Shown here one piece after another: positions 34,569 through 41,884 of a DNA stretch of 64,000 nt. The translations under genes and the position numbers were made by a program. Each line of letters opens with the position of its first letter. Position 1 is the first letter of the stretch. The notes beneath the pieces are model-generated. The model was given only the letters and a program-made list of their open reading frames with translations, was not told where the DNA came from and did no database searches. Source of the stretch: Streptomyces sp. NBC_00287 (lineage in GTDB: Bacteria; Actinomycetota; Actinomycetes; Streptomycetales; Streptomycetaceae); contig NZ_CP108053.1 of assembly GCF_036173105.1 (NCBI RefSeq), positions 7,874,001 to 7,938,000 on the forward strand, written 5' to 3'.

Positions 34569-36248
34569 TCAGCCGGTGAAGCCGGCCGTGATGGACGTGA
34601 ACTGCCAGTTGCTCTGGCTGATGCCGGAGCAGTGGCTCACGACGCCCCCGCCCGGGCACGGCCGGTCGCGGTTGACCGACCAGAAGGCGAGCCGGGCGAT
34701 GTGATGGGAGTTCGCCCAGTCACGGATCTGCGTCCAGGTGGCCGGCGAGGTGAGCTCCTGCTGATCGCTGAGCCCGTTCATGCCGGAGATCCCGATATGG
34801 GCGTAGGCCGTGGCGTCGTCCCACCCGAAGGTGGACTTCAGCTTGTTCTTCAGCCCCTCCGTCGCGTTCACGGTGTTGCCGTACATGTCGGCGCCGCCGC
34901 CGAAGTCGAACGGCATGATCGTGAACACATCGATATTGGCGTTCAGCGCCCTGGCCTGGTCGATGAGCCGGTTGCCCCAGTAGTTCGGGCCCGTGGTCGT
35001 CGTACCGAAGGTGATGATCGTGCGCAGGCCCGGGTTGTTGGCCTTGACGATCTTCAGGGCGTTGAGAATGCGATCCTGCACCACCGCGTTCTCGAACTCG
35101 TCGGTGTTCTCGATGTCGACGTCGATGGCCTTCAGCCCGTAGGCGTCGATCACCCGCTGGTAGGCCCCGGCCAGCGCCTCCGCCGTGGAGCAGTTGGGCC
35201 CGAGCTTGTTGCCGCTCCAGCCGCCGATCGACGGGACGATGTCACCGCCCGCCGCGCGGATCGAGTTGATCGTGGACTGGTCGACACCGCCGGTGAGCGG
35301 ACGGCCCTGGTCCCAGACGGGGTTGCAGCCGCCGGAGGCCAGGATGAACGCCATCGTGAACCATTTGATGCCGGTCGCGCTCATCACCGAGGTCGCGCTC
35401 GGCGGATCGCCCCAGCCCAGGTACAGATAGGGCGCGGCCTGCTTGAACCCGGTGCCCGGGGTGCCTGGGTCGGTGGTGACGGACACGGAGTTGGAGGCCG
35501 CCGAGGCGTTCCCGGCCGCGTCCCGCGCCCGCACGGTGAAGGTGTAGGCCGTACTGGGCGAGAGCCCGCTCACCGTGGCGCTCGTACCGGAGACGCTGAG
35601 CACCTGGCTCGAGCCCCGGTAGATGTCGTACGAGGTGACGCCCACGTTGTCCGTCGAGGCGTTCCACGCCAGCGAGACGCTGGAGGACGTCTTGCCGGTG
35701 GAGCGGAGGTTCGAGGGTGCCGTCGGGGCCTGGGTGTCCGAGCCGCCGCCCGGGCCGTCGAGGCTGATGTCGTCGGCGTGGTAGGTGCCCTGCGCGTACC
35801 AGCCGTGCGTGTAGACGGTGGCCGAGGTCTGCGCGGCGCCCGTCGTGAACGACACGCTGAGCCTGCTGTACGCCGATGGCGACGTGGTCCAGGTGGAGGC
35901 GCCGCCGTCCACGCCGAGGTACACATAGCTGCCGCGCACCCAGCCGCTGAGCGAGTACGCGGTGTTGGGCTGGACGCGCACGGTCTGGCTGCACTTGGCG
36001 ATGTCGCTCGAACTCACCGCGCCCGCAAGGGCTTTGGTGCCGCCGTGCACGGGCGAGGAGACCACCGAGCCGAGGTTGCCGGTGCAGGACCAAGGAGAGA
36101 GGGCGCCCGACTCGAAGCCGGGGTTGGAGAGGATGTTGGCCGCATGGGCCGTACCGGGAAGGGCCACGGCACCGCCGACCGCGAGGGCGGCGGCGCCGAG
36201 CAGGGCGAGAAGCCGACGTCTGGAACGTCTGAACAGTGAGGTGCGCAC
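34569..36248 (-). CDS. Secreted GH18 chitinase with N-terminal carbohydrate-binding and FnIII domains
   Basis: A 559-residue secreted chitinase. Order: signal peptide (1-36, ending GTAHAAN); a CBM4/16-like beta-sandwich (37-165, NILSNPGFESGALSPWSCTG); a Gly/Ser linker; a fibronectin type III domain (about 175-262, APTAPSNLRSTGKTSSSVSL); and a GH18 barrel (270-559). The catalytic motif is AIDVDIEN, ending in the acid Glu near residue 380, with SIGGWSGN as the second family motif. GTG 36248 has GGGAG upstream. Modular layout and promoter repeats resemble known Streptomyces chitinases that are induced by chito-oligosaccharides. Confidence 0.94.
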   Translation of the reverse strand: MRTSLFRRSRRRLLALLGAAALAVGGAVALPGTAHAANILSNPGFESGALSPWSCTGNLGSVVSSPVHGGTKALAGAVSSSDIAKCSQTVRVQPNTAYSLSGWVRGSYVYLGVDGGASTWTTSPSAYSRLSVSFTTGAAQTSATVYTHGWYAQGTYHADDISLDGPGGGSDTQAPTAPSNLRSTGKTSSSVSLAWNASTDNVGVTSYDIYRGSSQVLSVSGTSATVSGLSPSTAYTFTVRARDAAGNASAASNSVSVTTDPGTPGTGFKQAAPYLYLGWGDPPSATSVMSATGIKWFTMAFILASGGCNPVWDQGRPLTGGVDQSTINSIRAAGGDIVPSIGGWSGNKLGPNCSTAEALAGAYQRVIDAYGLKAIDVDIENTDEFENAVVQDRILNALKIVKANNPGLRTIITFGTTTTGPNYWGNRLIDQARALNANIDVFTIMPFDFGGGADMYGNTVNATEGLKNKLKSTFGWDDATAYAHIGISGMNGLSDQQELTSPATWTQIRDWANSHHIARLAFWSVNRDRPCPGGGVVSHCSGISQSNWQFTSITAGFTG

Positions 36249-36313
36249 GCGAACTCCCTGAAGGAATGGGGGTGGTTCGGGAGGTGGTGCAGAAGAAGGG
36301 TGCGCAACCCAAA

Positions 36314-36366
36314 TTGGTATGGACCAACGAACCTGTCAAGGAGCTGTGCGTCAATTGGTCCATACC
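36314..36366 (-). promoter_or_regulatory. Chitinase promoter with paired DasR-like (dre/chi-box) operators
   Basis: TTGGTATGGACCAA (36314-36327) and TTGGTCCATACC (36355-36366) are 12-base copies in opposite orientation (GGTATGGACCAA versus its exact complement), centred 40 bases apart. The minus-strand -35 TTGACA (36339-36334) lies between them, so one box is upstream of -35 and one sits in the spacer or -10 region. The boxes match the TGGTCTAGACCA pattern known for DasR sites and Streptomyces chitinase promoter repeats at the outer TGGT/ACCA. Function is inferred from that resemblance. Confidence 0.65.
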
Positions 36367-36375
36367 GGTGAGCTT

Positions 36376-37503
36376 TTACAGCGGCAGAGCCTGACTCGCC
36401 CTCACCTCAACGGAGTTGACGGGGGCGGGCACGGCCGGAAGGGACTGCTGGTGCTCCTCCACCCGCTGCTGGGGCAGCGACACCGAACGCAGCGGCCGAG
36501 GGCCGGAGACGACCGTGTAGTCCTGCCCGAGGAACGGCGGCGCGATCTCGCCCGGGTCCTCGCCGAGCGCCAACTGCACTGCCGCCCAAGGGGCGTTGAC
36601 CCCGCACAGCGACAGCTGATGCAGCCCGCCCGCCGGACGCGTGTTGACATCCATCAGCACCGGCCGGTCCCCGAACATCCGGAACTGGATGTTGGACAGA
36701 TAGTGCAGCCCGAACCCCTCCGCGATCGCCCGCGCCGGCTCCAGCCACTGCTCGTGCAGCGTGAACCCCCGTCGGCGGCCGTTCTTCGTGCGGCCCACCG
36801 CCATCCGGATCCGGTTGTCGGGGCCGGTGAGACAGTCCACCGACACCTCCGGCTGTTCGAGGCGCGGCATGACCAGCCAGTCGACCTCTTCCTCGGCCTC
36901 CGCGAGAGCGTCCAGCACCAGATCCAGCGGTACGTACGGGCCCGGGAAGCCGTTGAGATGCATGAGTGAGAAGGGGGCGCGGGTGATCACGCGGAAGCCC
37001 ACCCCGCCTGCCCCGGACGCCGGCTTGAAGCACGGCTTGTGCCCGCCCGCCTCCAGCTCCTCGACCGCGGCGACCAACTCCTCGGCGCTGCGCACCCGCC
37101 ACCACGGCGGCACCGGCACCCCGATCGCCTGCACGGCCTCGTACGCGATCACCTTGTCGTGGAAGACGGCCACCGCCTCCGGCGGCGGCGCCAGCAGCGC
37201 CGTACCGACCGCCTCGAACTCCGCGCGGTGCGCGACGACCGCCGACTGGTGCAGCCGCGGCACGAACACATCGATCCCGCGTCGCGCGCACTGGTCGAGG
37301 GCGTACTCGACGTACGCGGCCGGGGACAGACCCTCCGGCTCCAGATCGGCGGTGTCGGCGGCGGCCAGTACGGGGGAGTCGGCGTCGCCGTGCGTCGCAT
37401 GGATCTCGACGGCCCGGTCGCTGGGATTTCGCCGCAGCTGATCCATGAAGAACACGTTCTCCGCGTACGTGCGGTTGAGCCAGACGCGTACGCGAGAGAC
37501 CAT
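36376..37503 (-). CDS. ATP-grasp domain ligase of unknown substrate
   Basis: A 375-residue ATP-grasp enzyme, a family that joins a carboxylate to an amine or thiol using ATP. Seen: a pre-ATP-grasp domain (1-110), then FHDKVIAYEAVQAIGVPVPP, the phosphate loop region FKPASGAGGVGFRV, and metal ligands in LSNIQFRMFGDRPVLMDVNT with RPAGG. GTG/ATG at 37503 opens the frame (VSRVRVWLNRTYAEN). No partner enzyme for a peptide or natural product lies beside it; the nearest neighbours are the chitinase and a divergent phosphoesterase/phosphopantetheinyl transferase pair. I cannot name the substrate. Confidence 0.85.
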   Translation of the reverse strand: MVSRVRVWLNRTYAENVFFMDQLRRNPSDRAVEIHATHGDADSPVLAAADTADLEPEGLSPAAYVEYALDQCARRGIDVFVPRLHQSAVVAHRAEFEAVGTALLAPPPEAVAVFHDKVIAYEAVQAIGVPVPPWWRVRSAEELVAAVEELEAGGHKPCFKPASGAGGVGFRVITRAPFSLMHLNGFPGPYVPLDLVLDALAEAEEEVDWLVMPRLEQPEVSVDCLTGPDNRIRMAVGRTKNGRRRGFTLHEQWLEPARAIAEGFGLHYLSNIQFRMFGDRPVLMDVNTRPAGGLHQLSLCGVNAPWAAVQLALGEDPGEIAPPFLGQDYTVVSGPRPLRSVSLPQQRVEEHQQSLPAVPAPVNSVEVRASQALPL

Positions 37504-37806
37504 GCAGGCCGCCTTTCACGGTTCGCGGGCACGGCGAAGCAGGCCGGGCCCGGCCAAGGTGGTTGGAGGGACACCAAACCGCCCCGTGCGAAGGGAAGTT
37601 CATGGCGGTGGTGTTGGGGCGATCATACGGCTTTGCCGGGGCCCCGCGTGCAACGTCCGTGTTACGGATTTTCCGATCATGCACGGGTGGATCATGAGCC
37701 ACCGCGCTCGGTTGTCCGACACGCACGCCGTGGGCGCGAACCCGCCTTGTACCGTAACCGTGAATGTGTTCTGGTGGTGGTTTCCACGTGCGGAGGGGGA
37801 CAAGAG
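37504..37806. other. Divergent intergenic region before the phosphoesterase gene
   Basis: 303 bases with no gene I can support. It holds promoters for the ATP-grasp and phosphoesterase genes. A direct repeat GATCATG occurs twice (near 37675 and 37690), and GTTACGGATTTTCCG is locally AT-richer. No confident -35/-10 pair. Confidence 0.4.
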
Positions 37807-38667
37807 GTGGCGTCGACGGTCGGCGGTGCCGGACAGCTGCTGGCCATCAGTGACCTGCACATCGGCTACGAAGAGAACCGCGCCTTAGTCGAGAAGATGC
37901 GCCCGGAGACCGATGACGACTGGCTGGTGGTCGCCGGTGACGTCGCGGAGACCGTGGCCGACATCCGATGGGCCTTGCAAACGCTTTCCGGTCGTTTCAA
38001 GAAGGTCATCTGGGCCCCGGGCAACCATGAGCTGTGGACCCACCCGCGCGACCCCGTCACCCTGCGTGGCGTCGCCCGCTACGAGTATCTGATCGCCCTG
38101 TGCCGGGAACTCGGCGTGACCACCCCGGAGGACCCCTACCTCGTCTGGGACGGCGTCGGCGGCCCCGTCGCCGTCGCCCCGCTGTTCCTGCTGTACGACT
38201 ACTCCTTCCTGCCCAAGGGCTGCGCGACCAAGGAACAGGGCCTGCAGTACGCACAGGGCACCGGCATCGTCTGCAACGACGAATACCTGCTGCACCCCGA
38301 CCCCTACCCCTCCCGCGAGGCCTGGTGCCGGGCCCGGGTCGCCGAGACCGAGCGCCGCCTCGCCGCGATCCCCGACGAGCTGCCCACGGTCCTGATCAAC
38401 CACTACCCGCTCGACCGGCACCCCATGGAGATCCTCTGGCACCCCGAGTTCGCCATGTGGTGCGGCACCGACCTCACCGCGGACTGGCACCGCAGGTTCC
38501 GGGTGGAGACCATGGTCTACGGCCACCTGCACATCCCGCGGACCACCTGGCACGACGGCGTCCGCTTCGAGGAGGTGTCGGTGGGCTACCCGCGCGAGTG
38601 GCGCAAGCGCCCGGAACCGCCGGGACGGCTGCGCCGCATACTGCCCAGGGAGGTCGGGGCCCCGTGA
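37807..38667 (+). CDS. Calcineurin-like metallophosphoesterase
   Basis: A 286-residue cytoplasmic phosphoesterase with a full metal set: ISDLHIGYEEN, VVAGDVAETV, APGNHELW, LINHYPLDRHP and YGHLHIPRT. The start is GTG 37807, after GGAGG and AAGAG; the longer open frame upstream is not coding in character. The stop overlaps the phosphopantetheinyl transferase start (GTGA), and this pairing recurs in actinomycetes as I know them. It may act on a phosphopantetheine-related or nucleotide substrate; that is inference from the pairing. Confidence 0.9.
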   Translation: MASTVGGAGQLLAISDLHIGYEENRALVEKMRPETDDDWLVVAGDVAETVADIRWALQTLSGRFKKVIWAPGNHELWTHPRDPVTLRGVARYEYLIALCRELGVTTPEDPYLVWDGVGGPVAVAPLFLLYDYSFLPKGCATKEQGLQYAQGTGIVCNDEYLLHPDPYPSREAWCRARVAETERRLAAIPDELPTVLINHYPLDRHPMEILWHPEFAMWCGTDLTADWHRRFRVETMVYGHLHIPRTTWHDGVRFEEVSVGYPREWRKRPEPPGRLRRILPREVGAP

Positions 38668-39344
38668 TCGAGGAGCTGCTGCCGGACTCGGTGGTGACCG
38701 TGGAGTCGTACGGTGAGGAGGACGCCGGGCCCGCGCTGCTGTACCCCGAGGAGGCGGCCGTCGTCGCGCAGGCGGTGGACAAGCGCCGCCGTGAGTTCGC
38801 CGCCGTACGCGTCTGCGCTCGCCGGGCCATGGAGAAGCTCGGGGTGCAGCCGCAGCCGCTCGTGCCCGGCCACCGGGGCGCACCGCGCTGGCCCGAGGGT
38901 CTGACCGGCAGCATGACCCACTGCGACGGCTACTGCGCCGCCGCCCTGGTCCGCGCCGCCGACCTGGCCTCCCTCGGCATCGACGCCGAACCCAACGCAC
39001 CGCTCCCGGACGGGGTGCTGGCCGCCGTCTCCCTGCCCGGTGAGGCCCAGCGGGTGCGCAGGCTGTCGTACGAACGGCCCGACATCCGCTGGGACCGGCT
39101 ACTGTTCAGCGCCAAGGAGTCCGTCTACAAGGCGTGGTTCCCCCTCACCGGCAAGTGGCTGGAGTTCACCGAGGCCGACATCGACCTCTTCGCCGACGCG
39201 GACGGACGGACCGGCGGCGGCTTCAGCGCCACGCTCCTCGTACCGGGACCCCTGGTCGGCGGCCGGCGCGTCGGCGTCTTCGAGGGCCGCTGGAGCGTCG
39301 AGCGCGGTCTGGTCGCCACGGCGGTCACCGTGCCGCACAGCTGA
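38664..39344 (+). CDS. Sfp/EntD-type 4'-phosphopantetheinyl transferase
   Basis: A 226-residue enzyme that moves phosphopantetheine from CoA to carrier proteins of polyketide or non-ribosomal peptide synthases. The EntD-like N-terminal part has RRREFAAVRVCARRAMEKLG; RGAPRWPEGLTGSMTHCDG, GIDAEPN (magnesium-binding) and LLFSAKESVYKAWFPLTG are the defining motifs. GTG 38664 overlaps the phosphoesterase stop. No synthase lies in this window, so it probably serves clusters elsewhere in the genome. Confidence 0.94.
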   Translation: MIEELLPDSVVTVESYGEEDAGPALLYPEEAAVVAQAVDKRRREFAAVRVCARRAMEKLGVQPQPLVPGHRGAPRWPEGLTGSMTHCDGYCAAALVRAADLASLGIDAEPNAPLPDGVLAAVSLPGEAQRVRRLSYERPDIRWDRLLFSAKESVYKAWFPLTGKWLEFTEADIDLFADADGRTGGGFSATLLVPGPLVGGRRVGVFEGRWSVERGLVATAVTVPHS

Positions 39345-39350
39345 CAGGCG

Positions 39351-39587
39351 TCACGGCTCGGGGAACCAGCTCTGCAAGAGCCGGAAGAACTCCTCCTCAT
39401 TGCCCGTGAGCCCGGCATCCGCCAGCGCCCGCTCCGCCTCCGCGAGCACGCTGGGCGGCACCACGGGTGGTCGTGCCTCACCGGGCGGGCCTCCGGCGGC
39501 ATCGAAGGCGGCCCGCACGGTGTGCAGCAGCCGTAGATACGCCTGCACGGCGATGCGTTCGCGGTCGGTCAGTACGGCGGTGGGCAT
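39351..39587 (-). CDS. Small conserved-looking hypothetical protein
   Basis: A 78-residue protein I do not recognise. It is mostly helical by eye (TDRERIAVQAYLRLLHTVRA; SVLAEAERALADAGL) with no cysteines, signal peptide or membrane segment. ATG 39587 is preceded by GGAGAG; the open frame continues upstream but without a ribosome-binding site. It ends six bases from the phosphopantetheinyl transferase stop and lies downstream of the ImmA-like gene on the same strand. Confidence 0.65.
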   Translation of the reverse strand: MPTAVLTDRERIAVQAYLRLLHTVRAAFDAAGGPPGEARPPVVPPSVLAEAERALADAGLTGNEEEFFRLLQSWFPEP

Positions 39588-39720
39588 CGGTCGGCTCTCC
39601 CCAAAGTCGGCGTCGTCTCCCGCCCCGCAAATGAGGGCGCACCACCAGCTTGCCGTCCACCACTGACAATCGGGTCGGGCCACTCGCCGGTTCGCCCACT
39701 CAGCGCAGCCCAGGAGGGGC

Positions 39721-40269
39721 TCAGCCCTGCGGCCCCCGGTACCCCAGCGACGCCTCGATCCGGCCGGCCAGATGGTCCTTCTGGACCGGCCCCCGCAGCG
39801 ACGAACCCGCGAGCCAGGTACGGCACTTGCTGGCCAGCAGCAGCCCGAAGCTCTCGGCCTCCTGCTCGTCGGTCAGATCGAAGCGGCTGCGCGCCGCCAC
39901 CTGCCGTACCGTCGCCTCCAGCTGGGCGTCGTCCTGCAGCAGCCGCGCCGCCACCGCCGCGCCGTCGATGTGATGGCCGTGGTGCCCGGCCTTCATGTGC
40001 CACAACTCGTGACCGAGGATCACCAACTGATGGTCGGGGGCGGTGCGTTCCTCGATGACGACGAGGTCCTGGTCGGCCATGTCGAGCCACAGCCCGCTCG
40101 CGGTGCCGGGCGGGAAGGCGGCCGTACGGAAGCGGACCGGGCGGCCTCGGCGTCTGGCCATCGCCTCGCACAGCGCGCCGTACAGGTCCGCCGGGTGCGC
40201 CGGAGCGGGGAGCTCCAGCTCGCCGACCAGTTCGCCGCACAGGCGGTGCATGTCCCTACGGATGCCCAC
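39721..40269 (-). CDS. ImmA/IrrE-family zinc metallopeptidase-like protein
   Basis: A 182-residue protein with the zinc-peptidase motif HELWH in VILGHELWHMKAGHHG and a following Glu-rich helix EQEAESFGLLLASKC that supplies the third ligand. ImmA/IrrE proteins cleave a partner XRE-type repressor or act as the toxin-like half of such pairs. GTG 40269 has GGGAG four bases upstream, and a longer in-frame start would overlap the regulator gene. It sits 14 bases after the XRE gene, the usual operon order. The likely substrate is that regulator. Confidence 0.85.
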   Translation of the reverse strand: MGIRRDMHRLCGELVGELELPAPAHPADLYGALCEAMARRRGRPVRFRTAAFPPGTASGLWLDMADQDLVVIEERTAPDHQLVILGHELWHMKAGHHGHHIDGAAVAARLLQDDAQLEATVRQVAARSRFDLTDEQEAESFGLLLASKCRTWLAGSSLRGPVQKDHLAGRIEASLGYRGPQG

Positions 40270-40283
40270 AGTTCTCCCCCGGG

Positions 40284-40934
40284 TCACGACTCGGGCCGCT
40301 TGACGCTTTCCAGGAGCATGTCCAGCCATTCGGCGACCTTGTCGCGATGCTGGTCGGTGGGCAGTTGCGCGGCCCGCCAGGCGATCCCGCGCACCCCGTG
40401 GTCCTGCAGCAGCCGCTCCAGCGGGTCCTCGGCCGCGGCGGCCGCCTCCCGCTCGGCGAGCTGCTGGAGGAGCTCCTGTTCCGTGCGCTGGAGGGCGCCC
40501 GCGAGCGCCTCGGGGTCCTCCGCGGTGAGGAAGCCCGCGTGCACTCTGAAGAAGCGCTGGATGGCGTCGCAGTGCTCCATCGTGGGGCGCCGGTCGCCGT
40601 TGATCAGGGCGCCCGCCTGCTGCCGTGACATGCCCGCGCCGTCGGCGATCTCCTGCTGGGTGTACTTGCGGCCGTTGGGCTTCAGCCGGGTGCGCCGCAG
40701 CAGGTCCAGGCGCTGCAGAAAGCGGGCCTGTACGTCGGGTTCGCCCGCGGGGCGGCCGCTGAGCAGCGCCTTGACCACGGGCTCGGGGACACCGGAGGCG
40801 ACGGACAGCCGACCGGTGGCGAAGACCTCGGTGTGCGGCACGCCCAGCCGGTCGGCGAGCGCGGTCACGCGGACGACGACGGCCGGCAGTGCCGCCGTCC
40901 CCGTGGCGCCCGGACTCTCGAAGCCACCCGTCAC
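40284..40934 (-). CDS. XRE-family helix-turn-helix regulator
   Basis: A 216-residue regulator with an internal XRE domain at about residues 85-150 (KYTQQEIADGAGMSRQQAGALINGDRRP in two parts: KYTQQEIADGAGMSRQ and AGALINGDRRPTMEHC). The N-terminal ~80 residues look like a variant second HTH or linker and the C-terminus is charged and helical. GTG 40934 is used because AGGAG stands eight bases upstream; the frame is open for 35 more codons into promoter DNA. It is operonic with the ImmA/IrrE protein and divergent from the MmyB-like gene. Confidence 0.82.
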   Translation of the reverse strand: MTGGFESPGATGTAALPAVVVRVTALADRLGVPHTEVFATGRLSVASGVPEPVVKALLSGRPAGEPDVQARFLQRLDLLRRTRLKPNGRKYTQQEIADGAGMSRQQAGALINGDRRPTMEHCDAIQRFFRVHAGFLTAEDPEALAGALQRTEQELLQQLAEREAAAAAEDPLERLLQDHGVRGIAWRAAQLPTDQHRDKVAEWLDMLLESVKRPES

Positions 40935-41056
40935 CGACAGAACTCCTACGTCTCTCACCGACTTCTCACCAGCAGTACGCGCCGTGAACTTCCCGGAGAG
41001 TAGCGGGTGGTTCGAACTCGCATCCAGGTCTCGCCACAACTGTGGCCAATTTCAGC

Positions 41057-41114
41057 CGTCAACCGGCATGAAATGCCACGATAGTTGACACCGCTTGCAT
41101 CGGGGCAGCAGGAT
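41057..41114. promoter_or_regulatory. Back-to-back promoters with a palindrome between them (XRE / MmyB-like genes)
   Basis: Plus strand: TTGACA (41085-41090), 18-base spacer, CAGGAT (41109-41114) for the MmyB-like gene. Minus strand: TTGACG (41062-41057), 17-base spacer, TTGTGG for the XRE gene. Between the two -35 boxes lies GGCATGAAATGCC (41065-41077), a perfect 5-bp-arm dyad. This is a good place for the XRE protein to bind and control both sides; binding is inferred. Confidence 0.5.
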
Positions 41115-41160
41115 CGGGGCGCCGCGTCAAGGCCGCACAGGCAAGAGGGGTGACCTCCCG

Positions 41161-41832
41161 ATGGCATATCAGGCAGGAGGGCAGCGATCGGCACCGCGGC
41201 CCGTCCCCGAGAATCCCGAGGCCCAGGCCTATCTCCAGGACTACGCCAGCCTCCTGGAGGCCGTGTCGTTCCCCTCCGTCGTGCTCGACCACCGCTGGGA
41301 CGTCGTCCTGGCCAACACCGCTTTCGCGTCACTTTTTGGTGGCGTGGGCCCGCATCCGACGGCCATGCCCGGTGACAACTTCCTGCGCTTCGTGCTGTTC
41401 CACCCCGACGCGAGCACCGTCCTCGGCGACCACGAGTCCAGCTGGTGCCTGCCGTTGCTGGCGAACTTCGCCGCCGCCGTGGAGCGGCACGGCCATGACC
41501 ACGGCCTGCAGACCATCCGCCGGGACATCGCCCAGGACCCGATCATGGAGGCGGCCTACCGGCACGGCCTGCCGCACTGGATCCGCACGGTCGGCGAGCA
41601 GGCCCTCGCACACGACGGCGCCGTACGGCCGCTGCTGCACCCGGACCCCCGCTGGGGCGCCACCGACTGCCGGATCGTCGACGAGACCCCCGGCATCCTG
41701 AAGGACATGGGGTACACACGGATCACGCTGGTGCTGCGCGAGATGCGCCGCCCGGCGCACCCCTCGCGCAGAACGGGACGCCCACGGCGCACGGCGGCCC
41801 ACCTGAGCGTGGTGCCCGCTCCCGAGGCCTGA
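41161..41832 (+). CDS. MmyB-like ligand-binding domain protein without DNA-binding domain
   Basis: A 223-residue protein matching the MmyB-like ligand-binding domain that normally follows an XRE helix-turn-helix (YLQDYASLLEAVSFPSVVLD, RWDVVLANTAFASLFGG, PGDNFLRFVLFHPDA). Here no helix-turn-helix precedes it. The fold is PAS-like and binds a small, often fatty, ligand in known examples. ATG 41161 follows GAGGGG; an earlier ATG at 41095 overlaps the promoter. It may sense a ligand and act with the divergent XRE protein, or it may be a former fusion whose two halves are now separate genes. Confidence 0.82.
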   Translation: MAYQAGGQRSAPRPVPENPEAQAYLQDYASLLEAVSFPSVVLDHRWDVVLANTAFASLFGGVGPHPTAMPGDNFLRFVLFHPDASTVLGDHESSWCLPLLANFAAAVERHGHDHGLQTIRRDIAQDPIMEAAYRHGLPHWIRTVGEQALAHDGAVRPLLHPDPRWGATDCRIVDETPGILKDMGYTRITLVLREMRRPAHPSRRTGRPRRTAAHLSVVPAPEA

Positions 41833-41838
41833 CGGGCA

Positions 41839-41863
41839 CCGTCGGCGTTCAGGTCGCCGACGG
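41839..41863. terminator. Bidirectional hairpin terminator
   Basis: Perfect 9-bp stem CCGTCGGCG / CGCCGACGG with a seven-base loop in the 52-base gap between the convergent MmyB-like and aminopeptidase P genes. It starts seven bases after the MmyB-like stop. No T-run. Confidence 0.65.
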
Positions 41864-41884
41864 CGCCTCGTCAGCGCCCGCCGG

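Noticed and set aside
38664..39344. Phosphopantetheinyl transferase as sign of a natural-product cluster here
   Set aside because: No polyketide synthase, peptide synthetase or carrier protein gene is in the window. The ATP-grasp and sulfotransferase genes are isolated.
39721..40934. XRE/ImmA pair as a prophage or integrative element marker
   Set aside because: No integrase, attachment site, tRNA or replication gene nearby, and base composition is like its neighbours.
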